Below are positions 11,023 to 24,817 of a DNA stretch of 64,000 bases, one piece after another. Numbering within the stretch: position 1 is the stretch's first letter; every line of letters starts with the position of its first letter. Below the pieces are notes generated by a model that was not told where the DNA came from, did not search any database, and saw only the letters and a list, made by a program, of their open reading frames with translations. The position numbers and the translations under genes are program-made. The stretch is from Cyanodermella asteris (Eukaryota > Ascomycota > Lecanoromycetes > Ostropales > Stictidaceae): positions 916,476 through 980,475 of the forward strand of contig UYJD01000012.1 of assembly GCA_900618795.1 (NCBI GenBank), given 5' to 3'.

Positions 11023-12886
11023 TCATCGGTGCATACCATGTAGCTTATCAAGCCGCCACAGGTACAGCCCGAGTCCAATAATTCCGAGCACAAAAAAGGG
11101 AATTGCCGTGGTCCACCTATCGACCCACGTTCCAGCTGTACGATCGCTATTGCCAGACCTAGTGGCGGGCCAGCTTCGTACCTTGTTATGTTTGAGCCAA
11201 GCTGGAAGCACGTCATGCAGCTCAAATTCGGCCTCAGGGCTGGGCAAGGTGATACCAGTGTCCTGTTCTGAGCCTGATGCCCCAACCGTAGCCTCGTGTT
11301 CCTGTTGCGAGACAGCCCCGACACGCACAGGAGTGGCAAGATACTCGGCTTTGATGACTCTCCGTAAAATTTTCCCAGCGGGATTTCTGGGTATGCCTTT
11401 GACGACAGTGATGGCGATCGGAACCTTGTAGGCTGCCAAGCGTTCTCGAAGCCAATCCTGGAGCTCTGCAGGATCGACGGCATTGGCGTCTGATGTGAGT
11501 GTGATGAAGGCCCAGGGAACCTCACCAGATGTACCATGCTTGTCCTCTGTCCCGACGACAGCGCAGTCCTGAACATGTTTGTGGGATGCAAGAACGCTCT
11601 CGATCTCCGCAGGTGCCACTTGCCAGCCGCGAACCTTGATCATGTCTTTCTCTCGATCAACGATGTAGTATCATCCTAGGTGGTCACGAGCAGCAATATC
11701 ACCTGTTTTGAGCCATCCATCAGCGGTGAAGCTCTCCGTTGTGGCTTGTTCGGCATTGAGGTAGTAACGAAAAGGATGTGGCGCCTTGACCTGAAGTAAG
11801 CCGGGAATGTTGGATCCCATCAAGAGCCTGTTCGACGTTACATGCAGCAACCTCATCTCATACCCTGTGCAAGGGACACCAACTGTCGGAGTTGCCGCAT
11901 TTTGCAACGCAAAGGCAGCAGACGTGATACTTGCTCCATGAGGGAAGTTATTTTCGGTCATCCAAGGAGTGCTGCAAGTCCATCCAGCCTCGGTAGCACC
12001 ATAAAGTTGAACCAATCTTGCAGACGGAGCAGTCAAGAGCGCCGAGAAGGATGAGGCAAGTGATGTGCTGAGCGGTGCGCCAGCGCACATTACCTCTCGA
12101 ACTGAGGCTAAAGCTTGACTGGTGGCAGACATTGGTGCTGTCAGTGCAATCAGCATGCTAGGCACCACTGGGAATTCCGTGACATGATAATCGGCAACAG
12201 CGCGCAGAAACTTCTCGGTATTGAAGCGAGGCATGATATATGTCGGTGTGCCGCAGCGCAGGGCTGCACAATGAACCAGGGGTGCCGCGAACGCATGCAT
12301 CAGAGGAAGCGATACCAGTCTCGACACCGCGTATGGCTTCGCCTTGGTTTCGCTTTCGATGTAGCTTCCGCTAACAATTTGGTAAGCGTGCGAGACGGCG
12401 GCGAATTTCGGGGCGCCGGTGGTCCCTGATGTTGAATAAAAGGCAGTCGGGACAACGGCGGCTTCGGACTCGCTAAGCACATCCCAGTCGGTTTCGCCAT
12501 GCTGCAGGAGGGCGCGCCAGCACCGTGGATCGCTGAGTGAGGCGTCGTGTCCATCACATAAAAATATGCGCGACGGGTCCAGCAGACACGTGGATGCTGC
12601 TGCAGTCGCCTTGTCCAGCATGGGTGTTTCGGTGACAATAAAGTCGACATTGCAGGCGGACAACAGTTGCTCCAACTCGTGCACCGTGTGGCCAGGGTTC
12701 CCTCCCACCACACGAGCGCCAGTGCCGACGATCGCCAGGAACAATATAGGGTAGTAGATCTGCATCAAAATAAGAACATTGTGCTTGTAGCGGGGATTGT
12801 GTACAAACACTGCTCAGGGTGAGAATGCAGACAGTGCCTCCTCTCTGGAGTCCATGTGCTCGAAAACCTGCAATCAACTGACACAC
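11023..12886 (-). pseudogene. Adenylate-forming ligase (4CL/acyl-CoA synthetase-like) with in-frame TGA and C-terminal membrane anchor
   Basis: Read as complement of 11023..12759 joined to 12809..12886, with an incomplete N-terminus. The intron 12760-12808 ends TTTGATGCAG and restores TLSSIYYPILFLAIVGTG. ANL-superfamily core motifs are visible: STSGTTGAPK (P-loop), YGATEAGW, GWLKTGDIA, KVRGWQVAPAEIE and the catalytic-lysine motif NPAGKILRR. A hydrophobic segment (AIPFFVLGIIGLGLYLW) near the C-terminus suggests membrane attachment. A single TGA at 11671-11673 interrupts the frame just after TGDIAARDHLG, where the family has an aromatic residue; the same frame resumes as YYIVDREKDMIKVRGW. The first exon(s) upstream of 12886 could not be fixed. 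Either a recent pseudogene or a base error. Substrate unknown. Confidence 0.7.
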
Positions 12887-15800
12887 GTATCGTCGTGCCT
12901 GTGAATTCGATATGTAATGTCTCGGGTCACTGGCGTCGATGAATATCTGGCCAAGTCAGGAATCTCTCTGCTGGGGCCAAAGTGGGATACACACCGCTTT
13001 GCTCGCATCATATTTCGGAGCACCGAGCACCCATGATACAAGGTCCATGGTGGGAAACGAAAGTATGGCAGTGGCAGAATGCCGGGTGGGATGACCAGAG
13101 GCGAATCAAGAGTGCAGGGAACGCAGCGTTCCCAAGTGCAGCTGTCCAATCTGTGGGACATTGACGCTTATATGGACAGCCTTCGTACCGGTTCCAGTTC
13201 GGTATATGTCTTGACGTACCTCGGCGCTATTCTTGATTCGTCCAGTACACAAGGGAGGTAATTGGAGGGTAGATACTTCCGCAATAGAGAGCGAATCAGA
13301 TTAGAAGCATGCATCTCGAGGCCGTATTGGCCAGATGACGAGGTACGTAGCCAGAAAGCACCGGCTCGTGCTGTGGAACGAAACGGAACAATGCAAGACC
13401 AGAGACGGAAAGCTGACACGCAACAGGTATTTTCGAGTTAAAGTCGGCCCCAACTTACGTGATTGGGTCGAGATATCTTTGGGATGACTGCACGACACTG
13501 GTCCTGTAGTGACCGTCAAGAGAGGCCAAATATCCTTCGAACCAACAGCAGGATCGTCGGTGCTGCAAGTGGCACTGCACAAATGAGGCGTGTGAATCGA
13601 ATCACCGCATGTGGCACTGCTAGATAGACACCATCATCTTGTGAGGCAGAGTCGACGGACCTTCAGCTGACAAGCCGAATCCATCGGAAAGGACGCAACA
13701 TATTCCGCACGGAGGAAGCCGAGTAGCGAATGTACATTTTGGTATCGCAATCAAGAATGCAATGAGAACGAGGCGGTGCTTTGCAGGCACCAATAAAACG
13801 CGTCAAGATCGTGTTTGTCAAGAGCCTTAGTAATTTGACCAAACACAAGACGGGGACACACACACACAGGAGATAAGAAAAGCAGCCACCCCCAGGAACG
13901 AGCGAGGGTCGATTCGGCAGCGAGCATGTCCTACCTGAGATCTAACGAGCTTGGGATTGTAGGCTTGGTGGCGGACAGGAGGCCTGTATCTGGGCCGCTT
14001 GACCACGCGAGAACCAGCAGCAGAAGGCAATGTTCGTCGAAGGCTAAGGTATGGGGATCTCGGACGGAATGGTGCCCAGCAAAGGCAAGTCGATGCCCTT
14101 GCAGGGGTTGAAGAGTGTGGTAGCGAGTAGAGGATGGAGGAGGATGAAAACCGCGACAATCGACCAGGTGTGGTCAGCACTTCCGCCTTGAGACAAGAGA
14201 AACTGGGCTTTGAGGCTGCCACGAGTCCAACTTCTTCCATCCCTCATCCCCGCCCCTCCAGCAATCCATCAGTGTGCCATCACACGGCCGCTACGGCTGT
14301 CGATAATCTGGCCATTGCGGCGTCGATGGTGAAAATATACCTCGATCTGAGGACATTGCATCATTGACCATCTACCGCCTTACGGTTGTTTCATGCCGGA
14401 ACCAGCAGGTCTGTAGTATTTTGACGCTGTTCAGGAAGATGACTGTGCAGCTTATTTGACATCGGTAGTTCGTGCTCGCACGGTCCATTTACAAGAGTTC
14501 GTCGCGTGCCGTGAGCCGACGTGAATGCTGCCAGCTTCTTTACCAACTGGCAATTGGCACAATGGCCCGATCGGGGCCAGGAGCCATTTCTGTTTGCTAA
14601 TGAATGCCGAAAAAGATGGCATACCGCTACGAGGGTCAGCTTTCAAACTCATATCACACGAAGGCACTACATAGCGGTAAGCTTACTTCAAGTGTGTCAC
14701 ACGATGCACCGGCCCACTGCACGCAACGGCTGTCAACGACTCACTGGCAGGCTCTCATGTCTGCCGCCACTTGGAGCAAGGTATTGCTGCCGATAGAGCT
14801 ATACGAATCCATCATGAGCTGACAAGCTGTGCTATTGTTCATCAGAGTGGATTCATAGGTACTCAGCTCACCACCCTACGAGAACCCGGCCAGGCCATGG
14901 CGAGGTATATCCTCATTCGGACCTTGTACGGGGCCGACTATCGACACAGTCGCAACAGAAAGATGGTGTTTCCGAGGACTCTATGTATCGCTGCAACTCT
15001 TCACGCTCGCTTCCAGCCTGTATAGACTGCTGGATGATAGCAAAGCTGGACCTGGGCACAGACAACATAATGCCCACCTCTTCTTTGTGTACGGATATGG
15101 GCAATATTCGGAAAGGCTACCGCATTCACAGAGCTAAAGCCTAGCCAAGGCGTCTTGGAAAATGATATGCTTACTCGCGATCGCGGAATTGCATGGCTGC
15201 TCCGCAATTCCCCGAACCCCCGGCCGGATAACTACCGATATGGAGGTAGCGTGCATGCTTGCAAGGAATTGCGACGAAGCGGGTCGGATCGGTAGAGGGC
15301 TGTAGGGAACGTGTGATACACACCGGACGAATTCCGCATGGAAAGTCGACATTACCTTACAAATGATCCGGCCATGCCGAAGTCTCTCTCAATCTCTTCG
15401 ACATCTGTCCGACAATGGTCGCGGCGGTCAATGTTAGCAAAGCCCGATGATCGCTCTCCTCCAGCTGAGAATCTGAGTATTCGACCACGGGCCCCACTAT
15501 AAAGTGGTTGCATGCAGAAGCTTCAACTGCTGCTGAAGACAGAAGTACCGAGACGACCAATTTTCGAAGGTAGTGCCGGAAGGTGACAGTTGTGTTGGTG
15601 ACTTCATGTATGGGCTGAACACGCCAGTGTACATCTTGTTGAAGCTAGTGCTGTTTTTGTTATGGTATAGTTTGGCTAAAGCTTTCGATGTTCCAGTTTC
15701 TCCAATCAACTCGTGTACTTCGGTTACAATGAATGCTGCAAAACTCCGTGCGACTCAATAAAGTTGTTGATTATCCTGATTAGCGCGCTTTGAGGAGAAG

Positions 15801-16064
15801 TGAGATCTCGAACTTTGCGAACGAGGTCGTGAAATTCATGACTCCGTTAAGTGAGTCAGAAGTCGGAGGTTGAAGGATCTAAGGATGATGGCAGTCGCGT
15901 GAACGAGCTGGCGGGATTTTCATCAGACGACATGGAAGCATCTATCCGCGGCCATACCAGGCATCCATGGTAGATGCCCTGCAGATGTTCGTGCTTACCT
16001 TTGGGACCGATTCACGGCATTTTGGTGCCTCGATGAGCTGCGGCCATTGATCGGGAAGACAGAC
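12887..16064. other. Gene-poor interval upstream of the ligase
   Basis: About 3.2 kb without a supportable gene. The missing N-terminal exon of the ligase may lie in the first few hundred bases (12.9-13.2 kb), but no convincing start was found. Remaining frames are short and unlike any family I recognise. Confidence 0.45.
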
Positions 16065-16493
16065 GTACTTGTAACGCGGGCACGGGTTGGTTGACTATGT
16101 AGGCGACCAATGAAGGTCGGCGTCAAGTCTGAAGNNNNNNNNNNNNNNNNNNNNNNNNNNNNNNNNNNNNNNNNNNNNNNNNNNNNNNNNNNNNNNNNNN
16201 NNNNNNNNNNNNNNNNNNNNNNNNNNNNNNNNNNNNNNNNNNNNNNNNNNNNNNNNNNNNNNNNNNNNNNNNNNNNNNNNNNNNNNNNNNNNNNNNNNNN
16301 NNNNNNNNNNNNNNNNNNNNNNNNNNNNNNNNNNNNNNNNNNNNNNNNNNNNNNNNNNNNNNNNNNNNNNNNNNNNNNNNNNNNNNNNNNNNNNNNNNNN
16401 NNNNNNNNNNNNNNNNNNNNNNNNNNNNNNNNNNNNNNNNNNNNNNNNNNNNNNNNNNNNNNNNNNNNNNNNNNNNNNNNNNGTGACAGTACT
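16065..16493 (+). mobile_element. LTR-retrotransposon copy (solo LTR or gapped element) with 5-bp target duplication
   Basis: An element starting TGTAACG at 16070 and ending TGACA at 16488 is flanked on both sides by the direct repeat GTACT (16065-16069 and 16489-16493), as expected from retroviral-type integrase. Ends are TG...CA. The first 65 bp match, with two differences, the end of the copy at 42.2 kb in inverse orientation, so this is a dispersed repeat. The interior is a run of N (16135-16482), so whether it is a solo LTR or a full element collapsed in the gap cannot be seen. Confidence 0.75.
16135..16482. other. Assembly gap (348 N) inside LTR copy
   Basis: Run of 348 undetermined bases. 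Frames reported across it are artefacts. Its position inside a repeat suggests the assembler failed on an LTR element. Confidence 0.98.
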
Positions 16494-18608
16494 GACATGT
16501 CCGAGACTTTGGGCCAGACATTGGGCGTAAATCATTTGAGATCAACTTGCCTTTCCTTGACAGCGGCACGGCTGGCGGCCACTGCTCCTTGGCCTCGAAT
16601 CGAGGAATTCATCCTGCCGCGCATCGTGCCCAATGACTCCATCTAAATCGGTCTACAGTCCATGCGCTGACTTGGAGGCGAGAAAGGAAACGAACCCGAC
16701 GAAGGATGCTCAGGAAGGATGACCACACAAGACGTTCACAAAGGAATGATAGAGTCTGCTCTCTCTGCAAGTCGGCCAGCCTGACGCCGTGCTCGGCTGA
16801 TGGCGCATATCTTCGTCCCATGATTGCCGTGCAACTTGACCTCGGACGCATCTCGCAATCCTTCGCTGCGGGTAACCGCTGCACACAGCCGTCTGACTAT
16901 CGCTGCTCGCCACGGCCGTGTCCATCAAGGACGTCAGGACGCTGGTTCAGTCGCTGCCCGATCTACCCCAGCTAGCTCATGTCTCACTTACACGCTGCTT
17001 AGCCGTGTCAGAATGGAGGATGCCATCCAGCGCGGCAGCGGCTTCGAAGCAACTTTCACTCCGTGGCGGCAGACTGCTGCTATACTCAGCTTCGACCAAC
17101 CTCGCCCCATGCCCTCTGCATCGTCATCAGCAGCCTCACGATCAGCTCTGTCGCTGTGTCGTCCTGCAGCGGGAGATCCGTCCGGGGTGACCCAAGATTC
17201 GCGGTGCCCATTTCCCTCTGCAATGTCGCTGTTCGGCGCTGCTCGGCCAGTCGCCCGCCTCAGGCCCCTACCAAGACGAAAAATTCAACCGTTCTGCAGC
17301 TCTTGCTGTCGTGTTTAACGACTCTACACGTGGCACTGTTCAGCCTCCGTGTGCACAAGACCTGGCTATCTTCTCCACAGCTTGCCTGTACCGTCGAACA
17401 CTCTCCGCCGGCCATACGGGCCAGTGTGCGGATCCGTTGTCGACGCTGCGCTGGCGCCAGAGCAGTCAAGCACCGAGGGATCCATCGCCACCAGAATTCG
17501 GCGCCGTTCCAGGATGATGCACTTCGCCTGTGGGCGTATCATGCGCATCGCGGCACGCTCCCCGTCGGGGTTTGTCTGGGCAGGATGATCGGCCAGACAC
17601 CCATCCTCCTATGGAATTGCACACACCGTCGAGAACCAAAGCCTCATCTCTGTTAACGACACACCCTGGCTGTGGGCTCTTCCTCCAGCCTGGACTCAGA
17701 TCCCGGGCACTACAGGTCCAGCACCAATAGCCCCGAGATCTTACCCATCCCTTGACCGGACATGGATCTCATCGCCGGAATTTTCCTGGCCTTTGTAAGT
17801 GAAGATGCACATGCACCCAATATCCAGGTTCCGGCGACTTTGTGCCTCAATCACGACGCCAGAGAGGTGGCGCACAGCGTTCGTCTTGGCTGCCGGCACT
17901 TGACCTTGTCCTCGTCGGCTTTGACCCCAGTTACCTTTGGAGAACCCTGCTTATTGTCTTTGGGAATCAGAAGCCACTATCTTGCCTTCAATCCCGAGAT
18001 CCTGGAACACCCACATGCAGAAAAGGCGTACTGGTATATGCAGTCCCGTATGCGACAACAACGAGCCTTGTTCTCTCTGGCCAGGTCTAGTATAAGCGCG
18101 ATGCAGATGCTGTTGTCCTCGCTTTCGATCCCTCTACTTTTCTACTTGTTGATTTGTCCCGCTCTTGGAGTTCGTCTGACAAATACCCCATTCTCCACGC
18201 TTTGTGGCTTGTGTCATCAATTGAAGTGTCCTGATCTGTCCTTTTCGTTCTTCCTCATCCTGACTTCTGCCGTTCACACATGAGCTGTACCGCAATCAGC
18301 TTGTTAGTGAGACAGCCTGGCCCGCAAACTGATCAACCAACACGACCTGTTAGCCTAGGCATCTGAAACCAACAGCTCGGCCGATGAGAGGCGTGGATTC
18401 ATCGTCGATCTCCCGCTCGCTGCTCATCTGCCTCAGATCACTCCTGCATCTTGCCAAGGAGGTTCTTCTGTAACATACACCTTCCAGCTCAGACACTCCT
18501 TGAACCCCATCCTCCCTCGCGACGACGTCCGTCTCGAAGCGGCACGCTGCAAGCTCAATCAGGGCATAACCACAGATTGAGATATTATTTACTATCATAA
18601 CGGGTATC
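16494..18608. other. Interval without a supported gene
   Basis: About 2.1 kb upstream of the TmpA-like gene. Frames of 160-200 codons exist at 16.8-17.7 and 17.8-18.3 kb but are rich in Ser/Pro/Arg/Leu, overlap each other in several frames and show no domain, so I do not call them. It probably includes the promoter of the gene at 18609. Confidence 0.45.
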
Positions 18609-20348
18609 ATGAAACAGATCTGGACTGAGAGAGTGGACATGACGGTCAGCGAGAAGCGAATCAGCACAGCATCGTCTCCGGCAAGTGATAAGGGCCGACT
18701 CGGTGCTTCCACACTGGCAGGCAATGAGCATTCTGAAAACTCTGTATCTCTGGCTTGCGAAAGCTTCACAGTCCATCTGAAAGTGGTTCAGTCCGCCGAC
18801 GCGGTGATAAAGGGGTCAAAGGGTAAAGACCATCGGCTCTCGGAAGCCTCGACGTCATGCTCCCTCAAAGCTGTTTCACAGTCAAAATCACAAGGAGTGG
18901 TACTCAAAGTACCGAGCAAAGCAATTCGAGACATGACGTCTGGGATTGATGTCGAAGCTCAGGAGACCACTACTCTTCCTGCCAAAGTTCATCATTCCAT
19001 TGTTCGAAACATCCGACACAGGCTTCTTGGCGTATATCATCGCCTCTTTTCGGTCGTCTTCCTCGCCAATCTAGCAACTTTCATATGGTATGCTTACACA
19101 TGGGGATCGGTACCCTCACTGCAGTCTCTATCGACAGTCTCCATTGCCATTGTTGCAAATCTATTTACTGCATCGTTATTCAGGACGGACTACTGGATCA
19201 ATTTTCTCTACACATTGGTACTGTGGGTCCCACATTGGATGCCACTCTTCGTTCGGAGGAGGCTCGCAAAGGTCTACGAGTTCGGAGGCGTGCATAGTGG
19301 AGCTGGAGTTGCGACCGCCGTTTGGACCATATTCTTCACCGTCCAAATTACACGGGCTTTCGTCACGAGTGTACCCCACGTTGGCGCAGCTCCTGTCATC
19401 TTCACCTATCTTCTCATTTCGCTCCTGACTCTCGTTATCCTGGCAGCTGTGCCGGCTTTCCGACGGGCACAGCACAACCATTTCGAGGCTATACATCGAT
19501 TCTGCGCGTGGGGAGCCTTGGTATTGTTCTGGGTCCTCGAAATGCTGCTAAACAAGTCATATGCCACAGCTACATCGCAGCATTTTGCGGAATCTCTGTT
19601 TTTGAGTCCTGTCATCTATTTACTGATGGCCACAACTTTCTTGACCATCTTGCCGTGGTTACAGCTCCGCAGTGTCGCATGCTATGCGCAGGAACTCTCG
19701 TCCCACGCGGTCCGCCTATATTTCCAAGCCCCCGCCATGGGTCCAGTGAAAGGTGTTCGCATCAGCACCTCTCCCCTCCTCGAATGGCATTCCTTCGCAG
19801 CAATACCCACGAACTCATCGATAAGCCTCAGGCAGCAGGATCTACCAACTGCGCGGGTGATGCAGCCTGGGCCTCGCTACTCAGTCCTCGTATCGCGTGC
19901 CGGCGACTGGACAAACCATGCAATTTCCAATGGCCAGACTTTACGTCGCTACTGGATCAAAGGGATCCCAGTCCGAGGGGTAGCGCTCGTCGTGCGTCTA
20001 TTCCGTCGGGCCGTCATCGTTACGACCGGTAGTGGCATTGGTCCTGCTTTGAGCATGCTTGCGGGAAGCGAGACTGTGCCCTGTAGGCTGGTGTGGAGCA
20101 CTCCGGATCCGGAAAAGACGTATGGCAGTCAAGTGTTGCAAGAGGTATGCAACGCGGACCCGGATGCAATCATTTGGGATACGAGGAAGAACGGTCGGCC
20201 CGACATGGTCAGATTGGCCTGGGAGGCTTACAGAGACTTCGACGCTGAGGCGGTCGTTGTGATTAGCAACCCGAAGCTGACTGGGGCTGTGGTGTACGGG
20301 ATGGAGAGTAGGGGGATTCCAGCGTATGGACCGGTGTTTGATAGCTGA
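18609..20348 (+). CDS. TmpA-like integral membrane flavoprotein (ferric-reductase-like fold)
   Basis: 579 codons, no intron required. A hydrophilic N-terminus (about 1-130) is followed by several hydrophobic helices (first near 147-165, the rest to about 350). A C-terminal FAD/NAD(P)-binding region follows, containing VIVTTGSGIGPALSMLAG (about residue 474) and ending IPAYGPVFDS. The architecture matches the fungal TmpA family; in Aspergillus nidulans TmpA is a plasma-membrane oxidoreductase acting in a FluG-dependent conidiation signal pathway. Some members of that family carry an N-terminal AMP-binding domain. This protein lacks one, but a separate adenylate-forming gene lies 6 kb away. Family call is fairly sure; a developmental role here is inference. 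Confidence 0.75.
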   Translation: MKQIWTERVDMTVSEKRISTASSPASDKGRLGASTLAGNEHSENSVSLACESFTVHLKVVQSADAVIKGSKGKDHRLSEASTSCSLKAVSQSKSQGVVLKVPSKAIRDMTSGIDVEAQETTTLPAKVHHSIVRNIRHRLLGVYHRLFSVVFLANLATFIWYAYTWGSVPSLQSLSTVSIAIVANLFTASLFRTDYWINFLYTLVLWVPHWMPLFVRRRLAKVYEFGGVHSGAGVATAVWTIFFTVQITRAFVTSVPHVGAAPVIFTYLLISLLTLVILAAVPAFRRAQHNHFEAIHRFCAWGALVLFWVLEMLLNKSYATATSQHFAESLFLSPVIYLLMATTFLTILPWLQLRSVACYAQELSSHAVRLYFQAPAMGPVKGVRISTSPLLEWHSFAAIPTNSSISLRQQDLPTARVMQPGPRYSVLVSRAGDWTNHAISNGQTLRRYWIKGIPVRGVALVVRLFRRAVIVTTGSGIGPALSMLAGSETVPCRLVWSTPDPEKTYGSQVLQEVCNADPDAIIWDTRKNGRPDMVRLAWEAYRDFDAEAVVVISNPKLTGAVVYGMESRGIPAYGPVFDS

Positions 20349-21335
20349 GGCAATTGAATCGTTGTGATTAAGAGACAAAACAGACCCAACCACGTTCAGT
20401 TCGTACTTTGCCGCGAGATTTGACTTTTGGTGAGATATGTGGCTCGTTGTGATCCTGGAACACGAAAAGCAACTGAGCGTACGCGCGCAGTAGTGGTAAA
20501 GCTACAGAGCAAGCTCACTGGCATTGTAAAACCTTGAACTCTACTACGACGCTGTTGAAGATGGTCAAAGATTTTTGAAACCGTCCAATTAATTCGCCAG
20601 CAGCGATTGAGGCTGGTAGCTCTGTATAACAAAGCGCATCGGACCTTATGCTGTGCCAGCGTTACCAACCATTTTCAGGTGGTGCACGAACTGATGATCC
20701 AGCTGAGTCTCATCTGCGATGCTGCGACAAGTCCAAGCAATCCAACAGTGCAATAAACAGTACGTCCCAAGCATTTCAAAGTTTCATAAGAGTGTAGTCG
20801 GCGATGAACGTGTCAAAGCCCGAAATTCGGCTCTTTTGGCCAATTTTGCAAGAAACACAGTCGGAAGCTTCATTTCGGCTGAACTATCGAGATCAGCGCC
20901 TAGGTGCGATAGTACATTATACTGCAGATGTCGTGCCACGAAGCGACATCGCCTATGTTGACTCGAAGCAAAGCCCCGAAGAACGATACAACGATAGAGC
21001 CATGGCTGCGACTTTTGACACTGTCACTCAAAGCTGCAGCGGAGTGAGAGTATTCCAGACGACAAAAGACTTTGCTGATCGGAGGGGAACTTTTTGTGAG
21101 TAGGCCAGTGGGTGGTGGTGTTTGTGATACCTAATCTTGGAAGTGAGTCTCATGCTGCGCTATGCTGTTTTAGGATCAATCTATCACGGACGCGACGCGT
21201 TGCCCGCTTTCGATCGCGTTCACCCAACTAGCAGATGACGACCAGCCCCTCAGCGACCGTACATTTCATTCCGCCTTTCGTTGAGCACCTATTCCTTCAG
21301 AGTGCCGCTGACCTGCTCAGAATCGCAGTGTCGCA
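20349..21335. other. Intergenic region before MCM3
   Basis: 987 bp with only short frames and no recognisable gene. It should contain the terminator of the TmpA-like gene and the MCM3 promoter; an ACGCGACGCGT stretch about 140 bp before the MCM3 ATG includes ACGCGT, resembling an MCB cell-cycle box, at about 21190-21200. Confidence 0.35.
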
Positions 21336-24271
<2,936 letters not shown>

Positions 24272-24817
24272 GACGCGCACGATTAGCATGAGCGGCGTTT
24301 AGCTACGGTTCGATTTGTCAACGGATACCCGGGTTGCGATAGAGTCACCAGGCAGGAGAGGGTTTGAGACTTTGGAATGTTGCTCTGATATGAACGTTAT
24401 TTTACGCGATTGCTCTTATTGCAAGGTAGAATGAATGCAGGAACGTGCTGTGCTCCCTGCTCGGTAAGAATAGTCACACCATGGTCAAGATTCCATCAAT
24501 CGTAATGAACGAGTCATCCATCGTGATCGCAAACTCGAATCAACATTACAAGTCATGATCGGCTGTTACGGCTAGACTCGTCTCGAAATCACTCGCAAGA
24601 TCAATTACTGATCCAGAGTTCGGAGCGCAATGGTGGAATATAGATTTTTGGCCAAAGAAAAGGGCGCTGTCGTTGTAGATGGGTCCAACTTCCAAGTCTA
24701 ATCATGGCCCACATCGGAGCCCTATCTACCTAGTGGTTCATGTCCCAAGCCCTGCAATAGTTTTGCGGGAAGTGCTGGGGAAGATTGCGCGGAAGTGTCC
24801 GACTGATTACAGAACAC
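24272..24817. other. Convergent 3-prime intergenic region MCM3/eIF5A
   Basis: 546 bp between two convergent genes, moderately AT-rich with long stretches lacking open frames. It presumably holds both polyadenylation regions. No gene seen. Confidence 0.4.

Noticed and set aside
16095-16646. Four open frames of about 150-180 codons across 16.1-16.6 kb
   Set aside because: They are produced by the 348-N gap; only the flanks translate.
16824-17656. Overlapping plus-strand frames of 160-200 codons
   Set aside because: Several frames are open at once, composition is Ser/Pro/Arg biased and no motif or splice logic supports a gene.
17762-18283. 173-codon frame upstream of the TmpA-like gene
   Set aside because: No recognisable domain; hydrophobic end looks incidental, and the region is likely promoter/leader.
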